Positions 15,848 through 24,704 of a stretch of 64,000 nt of DNA are shown here, piece by piece. Position 1 is the first letter of the stretch. The number at the start of each line of letters is the position of its first letter. The notes under the pieces are model-generated. The model made no database searches. It had not been told where the DNA came from and was given only the letters and a program-made list of their open reading frames with translations. This DNA is from a virus: the IMG/VR virus record IMGVR_UViG_3300034102_001514, positions 61,806 through 125,805 of that record; one strand, given 5' to 3'. The position numbers were made by a program, and so were the translations under genes.

Positions 15848-16384
15848 TTAAATATTATCAATTACAAAATCCAATGTAGAATCTTTACCTTTTAATTCTT
15901 TCCAATATTTGGAATTAATAAAGGTAGAATATAATCCATTCATATTTGTGTTTGCTTCTACTTCCCACGGTAATTTTACATAGGATGCAATATCAGTTTT
16001 CATTAACCTACCATAATCCTTTGCGGTGATATACTCTTTACCTTTCCATAGGATGGCAGTATAATCTTTATTTGGTAGGAGTTCATTTTTAGAAACTTGT
16101 TTAACATGAGTTAGTTCATGTATCATAGATTGTATAATTCGTTTATACGATTGGTTTGGGTTGAAATGTAGATAAAATTTATTACCATCTACTGAATTGG
16201 AGTTTAGGGATATATCACCAATCATTCCAGCTTTATCTTTTTTCTTTACGATAATCTTTGCTTTAAAGTTAAACTTATCCATCATAAAAGAAACTACCGA
16301 TTTAACCATTAAGGTTTCGTGTGGTTTTAGTTTTAAAGATGTTCCGAAAAGGTCTTCGGATAATATATCTTTTAACTTAATCAT
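15848..16384 (-). CDS. HExxH metalloprotease-like protein, paralogue with capsid-targeting-like N-terminus
   Basis: 178 residues from ATG 16384. HELTH at 89-93 (IIQSMIHELTHVKQ) with third ligand Glu141 in KLPWEVEANTNMNGLY, parallel to the upstream-numbered paralogue. It begins MIKLKDILSED, with Leu-Ser-Glu10 as a possible prohead-protease site. A longer in-frame start would overlap the neighbouring gene by 68 nt and lacks the peptide at its N-terminus. No signal peptide, so action is inside the virion or cell. Confidence 0.72.
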   Translation of the reverse strand: MIKLKDILSEDLFGTSLKLKPHETLMVKSVVSFMMDKFNFKAKIIVKKKDKAGMIGDISLNSNSVDGNKFYLHFNPNQSYKRIIQSMIHELTHVKQVSKNELLPNKDYTAILWKGKEYITAKDYGRLMKTDIASYVKLPWEVEANTNMNGLYSTFINSKYWKELKGKDSTLDFVIDNI

Positions 16385-16385
16385 G

Positions 16386-17624
16386 TTAAGCTCCGGTTTT
16401 TGACAATGTAGGTTTTTGTCCTTTTGATTGCTCTCCACCCTTTTTACTATCACCTGCCTTTTTTTGGTCGGCTCTTTTTCTTCTTACGAATGCAGCTCTA
16501 CCTTCAGGTCCTAATTTTGCAGCTTTTTCTTTTGATAAACACGCTGCATAAGCATCACCCTCATCACCATCACCACACTTACCTAATTTCTGACCATCGG
16601 AACCATATCTATCCCAACCGCCACCGCCAGATGAACCTGTTTTACCCGTACCAAACCACTTACGAAGGTCTTCTTCAAGTTGTTGTAACTCGTTCTTTTT
16701 TCTACCTTGACAATGTGCTTTTTGTGAAAACCCCTTTGGATTATTACAATCTATGGAGCGTTTGTATTTGTCACTCCAATCTTCATTACGGGCTTTACTT
16801 GCTTCAATAGCTTGTAATTGTTTTAATGCGTCTTTGTAAGTGTTGTGGGTTCCTAATCTATCGCCGCCTGATTTTGGATATACAACATACTTGCCATCTA
16901 CTTTTTTAATAGTTTCAAATACCCCTTTGGTTTGGGTTTTAATAAATGGTCCTCTTCTGATAGTTTTAAATGGAACATTCAATTCTTGTCCGAAAAGGTT
17001 TTTTGGTGATAATACTCTTAATTTAACAAGTTCTGATTTATTATCAGTAGACACCACTTCAAATTCAATATCAGAATATTTTTTACCTTTTAGTGTAAGA
17101 TTTTTACCTGTAATGAATTTATGTATCTTACTACCACTAACCGCTTGTGCTTCTTCAATTCCACCGGGTGGAGTTTCTACTGGCGGTTCTGCTGGCGGTT
17201 CTGAATCTGAAGGGGGTGTGGTGGGTTCTTCTTTTGGTTCTTCTGCTTTAGAAGTCATATAAAGTGGAAATGCGTATGTATATCTACCACCACATCTTCT
17301 TTTATATTCCGCGTCAGATTCTCCTTTTATACGAGGACCACACCCCATTTCACAAATACCAATAACATCCTCACCTTCTTGAATCATTCTAAATTTAAGT
17401 AATGGTTTTCCGTTGATAGTAATGTCACCTTTTTCGTTTTTATCTATTGACTTTACAACAATTCTTTTGTTTTTGAATTTACCACCAAGTAAAGTATCAC
17501 CCACATTAATTGGAATGTTAATGTCTTCACTAATTGGAACGCAGTTAGGAACCATGCGGTCACCCTTTTTCTTCAGGCCCGCTTGTCTATACCCTTTCCA
17601 ACACGCTTCTACAATTACGCCCAT
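16386..17624 (-). CDS. Multi-segment Cys-motif protein (DUF5872-like C-terminus)
   Basis: 412 residues. N-terminus: CWKGYRQAGLKKKGDRMVPNC, a segment repeated in many T4-like marine phage proteins, followed by a second Cys stretch around GCGPRIKGESDAEYKRRC. Middle: Pro/Glu-rich linker. Then IDCNNPKGFSQKAHCQGRKK, and a basic C-terminus with WDRYGSDGQKLGKC and YAACLSKEKAA resembling DUF5872. Function unknown; the piecemeal Cys motifs suggest metal or DNA binding. Pattern match is from memory. Confidence 0.65.
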   Translation of the reverse strand: MGVIVEACWKGYRQAGLKKKGDRMVPNCVPISEDINIPINVGDTLLGGKFKNKRIVVKSIDKNEKGDITINGKPLLKFRMIQEGEDVIGICEMGCGPRIKGESDAEYKRRCGGRYTYAFPLYMTSKAEEPKEEPTTPPSDSEPPAEPPVETPPGGIEEAQAVSGSKIHKFITGKNLTLKGKKYSDIEFEVVSTDNKSELVKLRVLSPKNLFGQELNVPFKTIRRGPFIKTQTKGVFETIKKVDGKYVVYPKSGGDRLGTHNTYKDALKQLQAIEASKARNEDWSDKYKRSIDCNNPKGFSQKAHCQGRKKNELQQLEEDLRKWFGTGKTGSSGGGGWDRYGSDGQKLGKCGDGDEGDAYAACLSKEKAAKLGPEGRAAFVRRKRADQKKAGDSKKGGEQSKGQKPTLSKTGA

Positions 17625-18136
17625 GGATGATTATCTTTTACTCTATTAAAGAAATTTACCAACCCAAGAACTTGTGGTTGCATTTTCACATCATCAAAGT
17701 GTAATTCATAAGTATCGGTATCATACTTCCAATGAGCTTCACTTTCACCTCTACGAACTCCCCAAATTGTGTCACTTTTAAATGCATCATCAATTATAAT
17801 ATTTTTTGGATTTAACTTTTTGTAATTGACTCTTAATTTAGTAAATGATGATGGGTCAAGTGGTACTCTGTGCTTGAAGATATTCGCTTCTTTTAGATTT
17901 GCCTTACTAATACCTGAAACTATTTCCATTACAGGATGAGAACTACCTTCTTGAATTTCAGCACCCAAGTATTTTTTATACAACATAGCAAGAAATGGTA
18001 TTAACTCAGCAACCATTTTTCTTTTTTCATCCTGACTATCTTTACTCACTCTAACTTGTTGAGTAGCGCTAGGTGGATTGTGGATGGCTTGAAGAGCTTG
18101 TCTTTGTAATCCGCGTTTTGTTTTTACCAAAGCCAT
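17615..18136 (-). CDS. Unknown protein
   Basis: 173 residues. Basic N-terminus (MALVKTKRGLQRQALQAI), a hydrophobic LIPFLAMLYKKYLGAEIQ helix, and a C-terminal half with alternating strands. No recognised motif. Overlaps the next gene by 10 nt and the PAP2 gene by one base. Confidence 0.6.
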   Translation of the reverse strand: MALVKTKRGLQRQALQAIHNPPSATQQVRVSKDSQDEKRKMVAELIPFLAMLYKKYLGAEIQEGSSHPVMEIVSGISKANLKEANIFKHRVPLDPSSFTKLRVNYKKLNPKNIIIDDAFKSDTIWGVRRGESEAHWKYDTDTYELHFDDVKMQPQVLGLVNFFNRVKDNHPWA

Positions 18137-18780
18137 TATAGTTTTCCCATTTTAATTAAATACAAAAAAAGCTCGTTTCCTAATTCAATACCAAATTTAG
18201 AATCCGATGGGTAATGCATATGTCCCACGTTTCTAGCATAAGATATATCATCGGCCAGAGCCATAAAATTGTATTTATGTTCAGGATATAAATATGAAAA
18301 ATAATTAGCAAGAAGTAGTGATTGAGCAGAATGTCCTGATGGGTATGATGGAGTTGCGGCCGTGTCTGGTTTTTCACTTTTTAATTTTATCATTACTAAT
18401 GGGTGGTTTGCAACTTGGTCGGGTCTTGGTCTATTATAATGATATTTTAATTTCAGAATAATTGAACCACTTTCATCCATAAGTTCTTTTATCAATTCCT
18501 TTGAATATTTTAATTTATTTATTTTCATATAAGAATCAAAATATTTTTCAACATTATCAGTTTCTTCTACAAAAGATTTATCAACTTCTATATTAGATAA
18601 TTGTAATAATTCTTTTTTTGTCTGACTTGAACTTGGTAATGATGGTGGATTTCCCATAAAGTTTTTAATTGGGAAGTTTTCAAAATAATTTAAACGAATA
18701 TCCATACGCTTTTTATGCTTACTCGGAATTTCATCCGTGTAAACCATCGTGTTTAGACTATGGACATCTGATAATTTCAT
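18136..18780 (-). CDS. PAP2-superfamily acid phosphatase-like protein
   Basis: 214 residues. The three phosphatase motifs are in order: KYHYNRPRPDQ, PSYPSGHSAQS, and SYARNVGHMHYPSD. No membrane spans or signal peptide, so it looks like a soluble class A acid phosphatase or haloperoxidase-type fold. Substrate unknown; phosphorylated lipids or nucleotides are possible. Its ATG overlaps the stop of the 38-residue basic gene (ATGA). Confidence 0.83.
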   Translation of the reverse strand: MKLSDVHSLNTMVYTDEIPSKHKKRMDIRLNYFENFPIKNFMGNPPSLPSSSQTKKELLQLSNIEVDKSFVEETDNVEKYFDSYMKINKLKYSKELIKELMDESGSIILKLKYHYNRPRPDQVANHPLVMIKLKSEKPDTAATPSYPSGHSAQSLLLANYFSYLYPEHKYNFMALADDISYARNVGHMHYPSDSKFGIELGNELFLYLIKMGKL

Positions 18781-18893
18781 TTTAATTTATTCAAAACCTT
18801 ATTGTTGTTAAGCATTCTTTTTTCAAACTTTAATCGGGTTTTTTTACTCGTTGGCTTTGATGGTGCCAATCTTTTTTTTGGTGACTTTGCCAT
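18777..18893 (-). CDS. 38-residue highly basic protein
   Basis: Starts MAKSPKKRLAPSKPTSKKTR; about a third of residues are Lys or Arg. ATGA overlap with the PAP2 gene and a 1-nt gap from the gene before support it. Possibly a nucleic-acid-binding or packaged peptide (inference). Confidence 0.6.
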   Translation of the reverse strand: MAKSPKKRLAPSKPTSKKTRLKFEKRMLNNNKVLNKLK

Positions 18894-18894
18894 C

Positions 18895-19038
18895 TTATCT
18901 ACCTTGCCCTCTATATTTTTTCTTGTAATTTTTTGAGGACTTTGAGTGTGATGTTTTTGTCTTTGAGTGAACTCCGGGTCTACTTACTTTTGAGCTACCT
19001 CGGAATGAAATTGTTGTTTGGGCTTTGATTTTAGCCAT
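18895..19038 (-). CDS. 47-residue highly basic protein
   Basis: Starts MAKIKAQTTISFRGSSKVSR, followed by RPGVHSKTKTSHSKSS and an aromatic-basic tail NYKKKYRGQGR. Similar short Lys/Ser/Arg-rich proteins with this RPGVH...YRGQG pattern occur in many uncultured phages. Function unknown; composition suggests DNA binding. A ribosome site AGGAGATATG precedes the ATG. Confidence 0.65.
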   Translation of the reverse strand: MAKIKAQTTISFRGSSKVSRPGVHSKTKTSHSKSSKNYKKKYRGQGR

Positions 19039-19053
19039 TTCATATCTCCTGTT

Positions 19054-19872
19054 TTATAGATTGATTTTTTTCACAACTACTTTTATCCTCGGAGTTCTAC
19101 CCTCTGGAAGTTTATTCACAACTCCGTGAAACTTTTCTACCTTACTTTCAAAGAAATTTAATTCCAATACTAAATCAGTAAGGTTTAACATCAATTGAGA
19201 TGAAGTAAACATTTTTAGGGTGTCTCTTCTCATATTGAGAGGTGAATCTTGTTTATACAATTGTTTTCTTAAACCTTGTAAAATCTCAATAGCGTCTTCA
19301 ACGCCGTCTACCACTTTTTCAGCAGACATCTTTCTGATTTTGGATGATAAATAATCCGGACCTTCGGTGTATCCAGCATCACCATAATGGTATCCGTGGT
19401 TTGTTCTTGCAAAGTTTTCGGAGTCAATATCTCTAACATCAATTTTAGGTGAGTGTTTAGAAGTCATTTCAACTGAAATTACTTTTTGTGGAGTTCCAAT
19501 CAAAGTGTGACCTTTTACACCACTATCACCTTTTACTACTTGAACAAGTGTGTCTTTAAGTGTTTTCTTTGAAAGTGCTTCTCTAATTTTTGCACCATCC
19601 TTTGAAGGTTTACCACCCTTTTTTACAATCTTCTTTTCATTTTCATCATATCCAACCATAAGAGCTGTATTGAGAATACCAATACCATACTCATTCATCC
19701 CTTCGGACCAATCGGTAATGGTATCTCGTAGATATGCTACTTCAACCCCATCAATAATCTCGTGAACCACTTCAAGTTCAGGTTTATAAGCCCTGTCTCG
19801 GTTCTTCGCCATGATAAGAGTATCACCAACCCTCTTGGCTACTATGATACATTCGTTGAGTAGATTTTTCAT
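19054..19872 (-). CDS. Ntn-hydrolase (acyltransferase/choloylglycine-hydrolase fold)
   Basis: 272 residues. N-terminal MKNLLNECIIVAKRVGDTLIMAKNRD fits the Ntn family, where a Cys exposed by cleavage is nucleophile (Cys8) and the NRD segment contacts substrate. The following MNEYGIGILNTALMVG and ARTNHGYHYGDAGYTEG segments match C45/AAT-like enzymes (NxGxxH-type pattern). Likely hydrolyses an amide bond. The seven residues before Cys8 end in Leu-Asn-Glu, a T4 prohead-protease type site. Substrate unknown. Confidence 0.75.
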   Translation of the reverse strand: MKNLLNECIIVAKRVGDTLIMAKNRDRAYKPELEVVHEIIDGVEVAYLRDTITDWSEGMNEYGIGILNTALMVGYDENEKKIVKKGGKPSKDGAKIREALSKKTLKDTLVQVVKGDSGVKGHTLIGTPQKVISVEMTSKHSPKIDVRDIDSENFARTNHGYHYGDAGYTEGPDYLSSKIRKMSAEKVVDGVEDAIEILQGLRKQLYKQDSPLNMRRDTLKMFTSSQLMLNLTDLVLELNFFESKVEKFHGVVNKLPEGRTPRIKVVVKKINL

Positions 19873-19883
19873 ACCTATAAATA

Positions 19884-20282
19884 TCAGTTAAGAGCGTCTT
19901 CCAATGATTTTTTTAGGGCTACTGAAAACTCGGTTCTTTCAAATGGTAATTCTTCATCTTGTAATTGCATTAAGGTAGCAGCCACATTTGTTTTTGCCTT
20001 ACCAATACCATAATACTCTTTACCATTCATTACCACTTTGGTTTTTACAACAGTCTTTTTTGACTTAAATTCAAATGGTCCAATCTGAATACCTGTGGTT
20101 GGAGCATCTACTGAAATGATAGTCACTTCTACGGGCTTACCACCATCACAAAGTGAGTATTTCTGACCAACCAACTCGGTTGTAATTTGTCTTGCACCAA
20201 AGGTTAGTTTTTCAGCCGGAACTCCTGGTAAACTTGCTAATGAAATTACCGATGAAATAAAATAACATACCACTGCGTTCAT
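19884..20282 (-). CDS. Exported protein of unknown function
   Basis: 132 residues. N-terminal hydrophobic segment (VVCYFISSVISLASLPGVPA) fits a signal peptide. The mature part is beta-rich with VTIISVDAPTTGIQIGPFEF and KSKKTVVKTKVVMNG, ending in a helix. It heads the low-coordinate end of the exported-protein block and overlaps the gene before it by 4 nt. No family recognised. Confidence 0.62.
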   Translation of the reverse strand: MNAVVCYFISSVISLASLPGVPAEKLTFGARQITTELVGQKYSLCDGGKPVEVTIISVDAPTTGIQIGPFEFKSKKTVVKTKVVMNGKEYYGIGKAKTNVAATLMQLQDEELPFERTEFSVALKKSLEDALN

Positions 20283-21445
20283 TGTATTCTCCTTGCGTTT
20301 GGACTTGTTTGATTTCTATGCTTGCCAGTTCCCATAATATAAAATTGATTTTGATTTTGAATTGTTCTATTTTGGGATGGAAAGTATGTGTTATAATAAT
20401 TAGTTGTTGGATTAGCTTCTATGGTAGTTTTTTCTGATTGAGTGAAAATATATTTGTTATGTAATGAATTTGATTTCAACAATGTATAACAAAAGTTTAT
20501 ATCATCCCAACTAAAAGTTGATGAGTTATTACAATCACAAGTATAGAAATCCCAACTTTGTAAATCATTTGGAAATGCTTTCATATACATCATATAAATC
20601 ATATCATTATCAGTAATAGTATGAAACTTTTGAGATACATCAATACTGACTCTATATTGTTTGTTAGATGGGTTGGATACTACAACTTGCCCATTTACAT
20701 TTGTGTTTTGAGTTGATACCACAGCCCAATTCCCTTGGGTTTGTGAGGTTGTAAATTTAAAAGAAGTTCCAGCCACATAACTTGTAGTTGTAATATAATT
20801 AACACCTAACCAAGCAGTTCCGCTTGAAATACCCATCTGCTCTTGGTTTGAACCATCAGCAGTGAATGCTCTCATAACCACATAAAATTCAGTTGGTTGA
20901 TTTTTTAAAAAATACAAATCCCATATTACATTAACACCGCTCTGATTGTACCTACAATTACCTTCGTACCTAACTCTAAACACATCACCCCAAGTCACAT
21001 CGGTATAGGTTTCAGTTGAAACTTTAGACATATTATTATCAGTAGCTCCATTATCAACTGAAGTAATGTGAATTGTAGGAACGGTTGGATTGGTTGCGTT
21101 TCCTTGATAACCTGAGCTACTTGTTGTTCCAAAACCAAACCACGAATTTGAATTAACGTGACCTTGGGTGTAAATAGTTGAACCTATTGTTGGAGTAAAT
21201 CCGCTTGGAAATGTTACTGCGGCTGACGCCTCATCGGAGTTTGCGGTACTGAACAACGTAGTTCCCCCAGCCCCTCTATCCGCTGGAATATATAGTGTTT
21301 GTGATTGAACTGTTCCTGTTAATCCACCTGCGGTAAAATGTTCTACTGTAATTGGAATACCACTAACATCCTGTGTTCCGATTGGAGTCAGAGTTATAGT
21401 TTGTGCTGCTACATTTAGGGGTAATATGATGAACCACCATTTCAT
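20279..21445 (-). CDS. Secreted beta-rich surface protein
   Basis: 388 residues. Signal peptide MKWWFIILPLNVAAQ. Mature region rich in Thr, Ser, Asn and Tyr as in adhesins, with a short Asp/Asn-rich helical turn (DCNNSSTFSWDDINFCYTLL) that resembles half of a dockerin repeat. No T9SS tail. Co-transcribed with the lectin gene. Confidence 0.65.
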   Translation of the reverse strand: MKWWFIILPLNVAAQTITLTPIGTQDVSGIPITVEHFTAGGLTGTVQSQTLYIPADRGAGGTTLFSTANSDEASAAVTFPSGFTPTIGSTIYTQGHVNSNSWFGFGTTSSSGYQGNATNPTVPTIHITSVDNGATDNNMSKVSTETYTDVTWGDVFRVRYEGNCRYNQSGVNVIWDLYFLKNQPTEFYVVMRAFTADGSNQEQMGISSGTAWLGVNYITTTSYVAGTSFKFTTSQTQGNWAVVSTQNTNVNGQVVVSNPSNKQYRVSIDVSQKFHTITDNDMIYMMYMKAFPNDLQSWDFYTCDCNNSSTFSWDDINFCYTLLKSNSLHNKYIFTQSEKTTIEANPTTNYYNTYFPSQNRTIQNQNQFYIMGTGKHRNQTSPNARRIQ

Positions 21446-21446
21446 T

Positions 21447-22436
21447 TCAATAACTTAAAGTAGATTGATTATTATATCCTGGTGATAATAAATAGAAATT
21501 AGAAGTTCCTCCCGATGTTGGAGTAAATGTATAGTTTGTTGTTAGTCCGGGTATGGTGTTTCTTAAATCTGATGTACCCGTATTTAGGGAAGTCCATTGT
21601 GAGTTTGTGAATAATAATGTTGACTTTGTGAATGGTGTTCCATTTATTCTATCAGCAACTATACACACATCCCCAACCGTAAGTTTACCATCATTATTCA
21701 AATCGTACTTATGGTAATGAAAAGGCTTTAATGCTGTCTTTCCTAATACCACATCACCCGGTCCATCAAAGTCTGAAATAGATGGGTTTGTAGATACTGT
21801 TGGAACTACTACCTCAATATACCACTCCACCGAAGGATTCGTTGGTCTACTAAAAGAATACTGACCACTAGCATTTGTAACCGAAGTAGCATCTAAAGTC
21901 CAAGCCGTTGTTGTAACAATGTATTCAAATTCTAATACATAAGGTAGTGAAAAATTGTTTGGTAAATCATTCCATCTACCCCCACCAACAAATTGTACAT
22001 AGTCTTCATTACCCACGTTGTTGGGCTCTCCAGGATTCCAAGAAGAATATGAATAAGTCTCTCCGGTTACCCATCTCCAAACACCTTCAGTAACTTCATC
22101 AGTTAAACCTATCCACCCAGAAGGCCATAAATTAAATATAAAATTATTTTCAGCAGCTGAAGTTACCGTTACAAGGTGGCCACCCATTGCTTCACAGTTT
22201 GCTTTCGCCGTAGACCAGAACGCATTACCGGTTGAGCGGTAGTAGGAGTGTCCGTTGTAGTTCTGCTGATTTGTAAATCCGGTTATCACCGGAGTAACTC
22301 TTTTGTATAGGTTTACTGTTACGCCTGGTATTCCGGTTCCCACATCAGTTCTAATAGTGCCAGAATGAGTAAAATTTTGCCCTAAAAGAGATAAGGGTAG
22401 AATTAGTAGGATTAGTATTTTTGATTTAAAAATCAT
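21447..22436 (-). CDS. Secreted C-type lectin with dockerin-like repeat
   Basis: 329 residues. Signal peptide (KILILLILPLSLLGQ). Residues about 58-172 form a C-type lectin domain: YYRSTGNAFWSTAKANCE, WIGL at 108-111, EPN at 137-139 (mannose-type Ca site) and WND at 155-157. The Cys pairs of animal lectins are missing. Then a beta domain, followed by KYDLNNDGKLTVGDVCIVA, an EF-hand of the dockerin type. It probably binds glycans outside the cell. Phage C-type lectins are usually tail or diversity-generating-retroelement proteins; here the signal peptide points to export instead. Confidence 0.85.
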   Translation of the reverse strand: MIFKSKILILLILPLSLLGQNFTHSGTIRTDVGTGIPGVTVNLYKRVTPVITGFTNQQNYNGHSYYRSTGNAFWSTAKANCEAMGGHLVTVTSAAENNFIFNLWPSGWIGLTDEVTEGVWRWVTGETYSYSSWNPGEPNNVGNEDYVQFVGGGRWNDLPNNFSLPYVLEFEYIVTTTAWTLDATSVTNASGQYSFSRPTNPSVEWYIEVVVPTVSTNPSISDFDGPGDVVLGKTALKPFHYHKYDLNNDGKLTVGDVCIVADRINGTPFTKSTLLFTNSQWTSLNTGTSDLRNTIPGLTTNYTFTPTSGGTSNFYLLSPGYNNQSTLSY

Positions 22437-23250
22437 AATTACACCCTATTGAAAATATATACGGAGTTGCTTTACGGAACCCAAGATTTTTATCTGAAAT
22501 AGAGTATGTATAACAACTTCTAATTTTAGTACCAAGTATAAATTTTTCAGTCAGTTTATATTTTAATGAAGCTCCATAGTAGGCATTAAGATTGAAGTCA
22601 TCCCAATACCAGATGTCTAACGCACCTTCAAATCCATCTAAATTAAAGTAGTGAGTTCTTATAGAAGACAGTAAAAATACTTCAGGTCCTACTACAAATC
22701 TACCATATTCAAAGTCTTTCATTCCAATCAACATAATACTATACTTTGTGTATGATGCTGCCGGATAAAATTCATCAAACAAATAAAAATCATCGTGCGT
22801 ATTATCTCTGATGAAGAAAGTGTATCCAAGTTTGGTATTATCTTTAAACTTGTAAATTTGATTAAAGTATGGACTTATTGCTACAGCAGAATGGTCAGCA
22901 AATGCCGATATTGTAATTCCGTATGATGTGGTTCTATCTACATTTTTAACAGTTTTAACTCTACTATGACTATATCCAACTTTGGTGTATTTAAAGAAGG
23001 GAGTATTGGATACAAACACTCCGTTTGTTATATTATGCTTACCCCATTCATAGGTTAAGTTATAACTCAATATACTCATATCACCTAATAAACCAACTGA
23101 TATATTAGAGCTACTCATAATATCAGTATCAAAATCAATATATTGTATTGAAGTTATATCTGATATTGTTTGTGTATTCTCCGAAGTTTGAGAATAAGTC
23201 TGAATTGATACTAATAGTATAAAAATCGGAGTTAAAACAAACTTTTTCAT
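22426..23250 (-). CDS. Putative outer-membrane beta-barrel protein
   Basis: 274 residues. Signal peptide MKKFVLTPIFILLVSIQTYS, then alternating hydrophobic strands rich in Tyr and Phe, ending in ISFIGCNYDF-like strand with a terminal Phe (IFSIGCNYDF), the usual outer-membrane insertion mark. Could be a pore or anchor for its neighbours. Overlaps the lectin gene by 11 nt. Confidence 0.7.
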   Translation of the reverse strand: MKKFVLTPIFILLVSIQTYSQTSENTQTISDITSIQYIDFDTDIMSSSNISVGLLGDMSILSYNLTYEWGKHNITNGVFVSNTPFFKYTKVGYSHSRVKTVKNVDRTTSYGITISAFADHSAVAISPYFNQIYKFKDNTKLGYTFFIRDNTHDDFYLFDEFYPAASYTKYSIMLIGMKDFEYGRFVVGPEVFLLSSIRTHYFNLDGFEGALDIWYWDDFNLNAYYGASLKYKLTEKFILGTKIRSCYTYSISDKNLGFRKATPYIFSIGCNYDF

Positions 23251-24704
23251 AACATCATCTTCGTACCGGTCATTACTTGATAATTTAAAATTTCAGCACC
23301 CAACTGATAAGCACCACTAAAAGATACACTCCATTTGAATTTATCAGTTAGTTTAAAATCCATATTTGTTAGAGGAACTAATATGAATCCGGACTTATAC
23401 CATTGGCCCTCATAATAAAAGACATACGGACTATAAATACCTAATAACATTATATTAGAACTAAATGACTTACCACCTTTGAAATTTGTAAATGTCCCAC
23501 CTACCAAAGATAGGTTTTGGAAATCACTTTTACCCAATGAACCAAATGTATAGTTTAAACCCAACAACCAAGTCATAGGACCCGTCTTTTGGGCGTTTAA
23601 GAATGAGCCGGTATTAAACCAATCAGTTTGAAAGTTAGTCATAATAGAGTTGGAAAACACTCCCATATAACCTTTTGCTTTAAAACTACCATACAAGGTT
23701 AGGTTAGCCACATTCTCTCCGGTCTGATAGTTGAATGCAGCGCCCTTGATAAAGTTTTGTTTTGTGTTAACGTGAGTTAGTGATAGGTTTACTTTTAAAT
23801 TGTCTTTGCCCGTATCTTGGATATTTGCTGAGTTTCTAATCACAACAATATCACCCGCACCAATTAAAGCACCTCTTGCAATACGTTCTTGTTTGGATTT
23901 GGATTTACCACCACCTCCACCACCACCTTCGGATGATGATGACTCCGACTCACCACCACTTGCGGTTGTTGTAGAACTTTCACCCACAGCACCTTGTTCG
24001 GCTCCACCACCTTCGGTTGAACCACCACCGCCGGAAGATGGTAATGAACCACCACCACCTTCGCCTTGTCCCGATGCGGGTTGTCCACCGCCGGAGCCAC
24101 CACCACCAGATGGAGTTCCACCGCCCGAACCGCTACCGCCGGTTGAACCGCCACCAGAACCACCACCACTTGATGAACTACCGCCGCCGGTTGGTGGTTT
24201 TGTTCCGCCACCGGAACCAGTACCACCTGATGTAGATGAATTACCACCGGCTCCGTTTTCACCGGGGTCTCCACCGCCGGAACCACCACCCATATCACCA
24301 CCCATACCACCACCGATATTTCCAGCAGCACCTGAAGCGGAACCGCTTACTGAAGTGGCTATACCAACAATGTTTGTGATGTTTATTGCGGAGTTTGTTC
24401 CAATCGCAGCATTTGAATTGTTTGCGTTTTGCCCACCATTACCCGAACAAGGGTTTGAACCCGGTGGAAATTGAGCGTTAATAGCAGCAACCCACGTTTC
24501 ATACGCTCCGGCTTGTAATTGAGCTGCTGTAAAAGTTTGATATTGACCAGCGTAGAAAAGCGTGACTGAACCGCTGGGTTGTGAGATTGTAACTGTGTTT
24601 AATATCCCTGTACAGGGGTCGGTGTAACTATACTGATATGTTTGTGCAGTTACACCAAAACCCAATACAAGAAATAGAAAAATTATCCAATGTTTACCAT
24701 CCAT
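23247..24704 (-). CDS. Glycine-rich exported protein with barrel-like C-terminus
   Basis: 485 residues. Signal peptide (IIFLFLVLGFGVTAQ), an N-terminal region with two Cys (TDPCTG, NPCSG), a Gly/Ser-rich stretch from about 125 to 270 interrupted by Pro/Gln, and a C-terminal 215 residues of aromatic beta strands like an outer-membrane barrel. The long low-complexity linker suggests an extended surface link. Opposite strand carries a Pro-rich frame that is only a shadow of this region. 4-nt overlap with the next gene. Confidence 0.7.
   Translation of the reverse strand: MDGKHWIIFLFLVLGFGVTAQTYQYSYTDPCTGILNTVTISQPSGSVTLFYAGQYQTFTAAQLQAGAYETWVAAINAQFPPGSNPCSGNGGQNANNSNAAIGTNSAINITNIVGIATSVSGSASGAAGNIGGGMGGDMGGGSGGGDPGENGAGGNSSTSGGTGSGGGTKPPTGGGSSSSGGGSGGGSTGGSGSGGGTPSGGGGSGGGQPASGQGEGGGGSLPSSGGGGSTEGGGAEQGAVGESSTTTASGGESESSSSEGGGGGGGKSKSKQERIARGALIGAGDIVVIRNSANIQDTGKDNLKVNLSLTHVNTKQNFIKGAAFNYQTGENVANLTLYGSFKAKGYMGVFSNSIMTNFQTDWFNTGSFLNAQKTGPMTWLLGLNYTFGSLGKSDFQNLSLVGGTFTNFKGGKSFSSNIMLLGIYSPYVFYYEGQWYKSGFILVPLTNMDFKLTDKFKWSVSFSGAYQLGAEILNYQVMTGTKMML

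Noticed and set aside
23800-24474. Long plus-strand frame very rich in Pro over the glycine-rich gene
   Set aside because: It is the exact opposite strand of the Gly/Ser-rich coding region, whose codons give Pro on the complement; all other genes lie on the minus strand.
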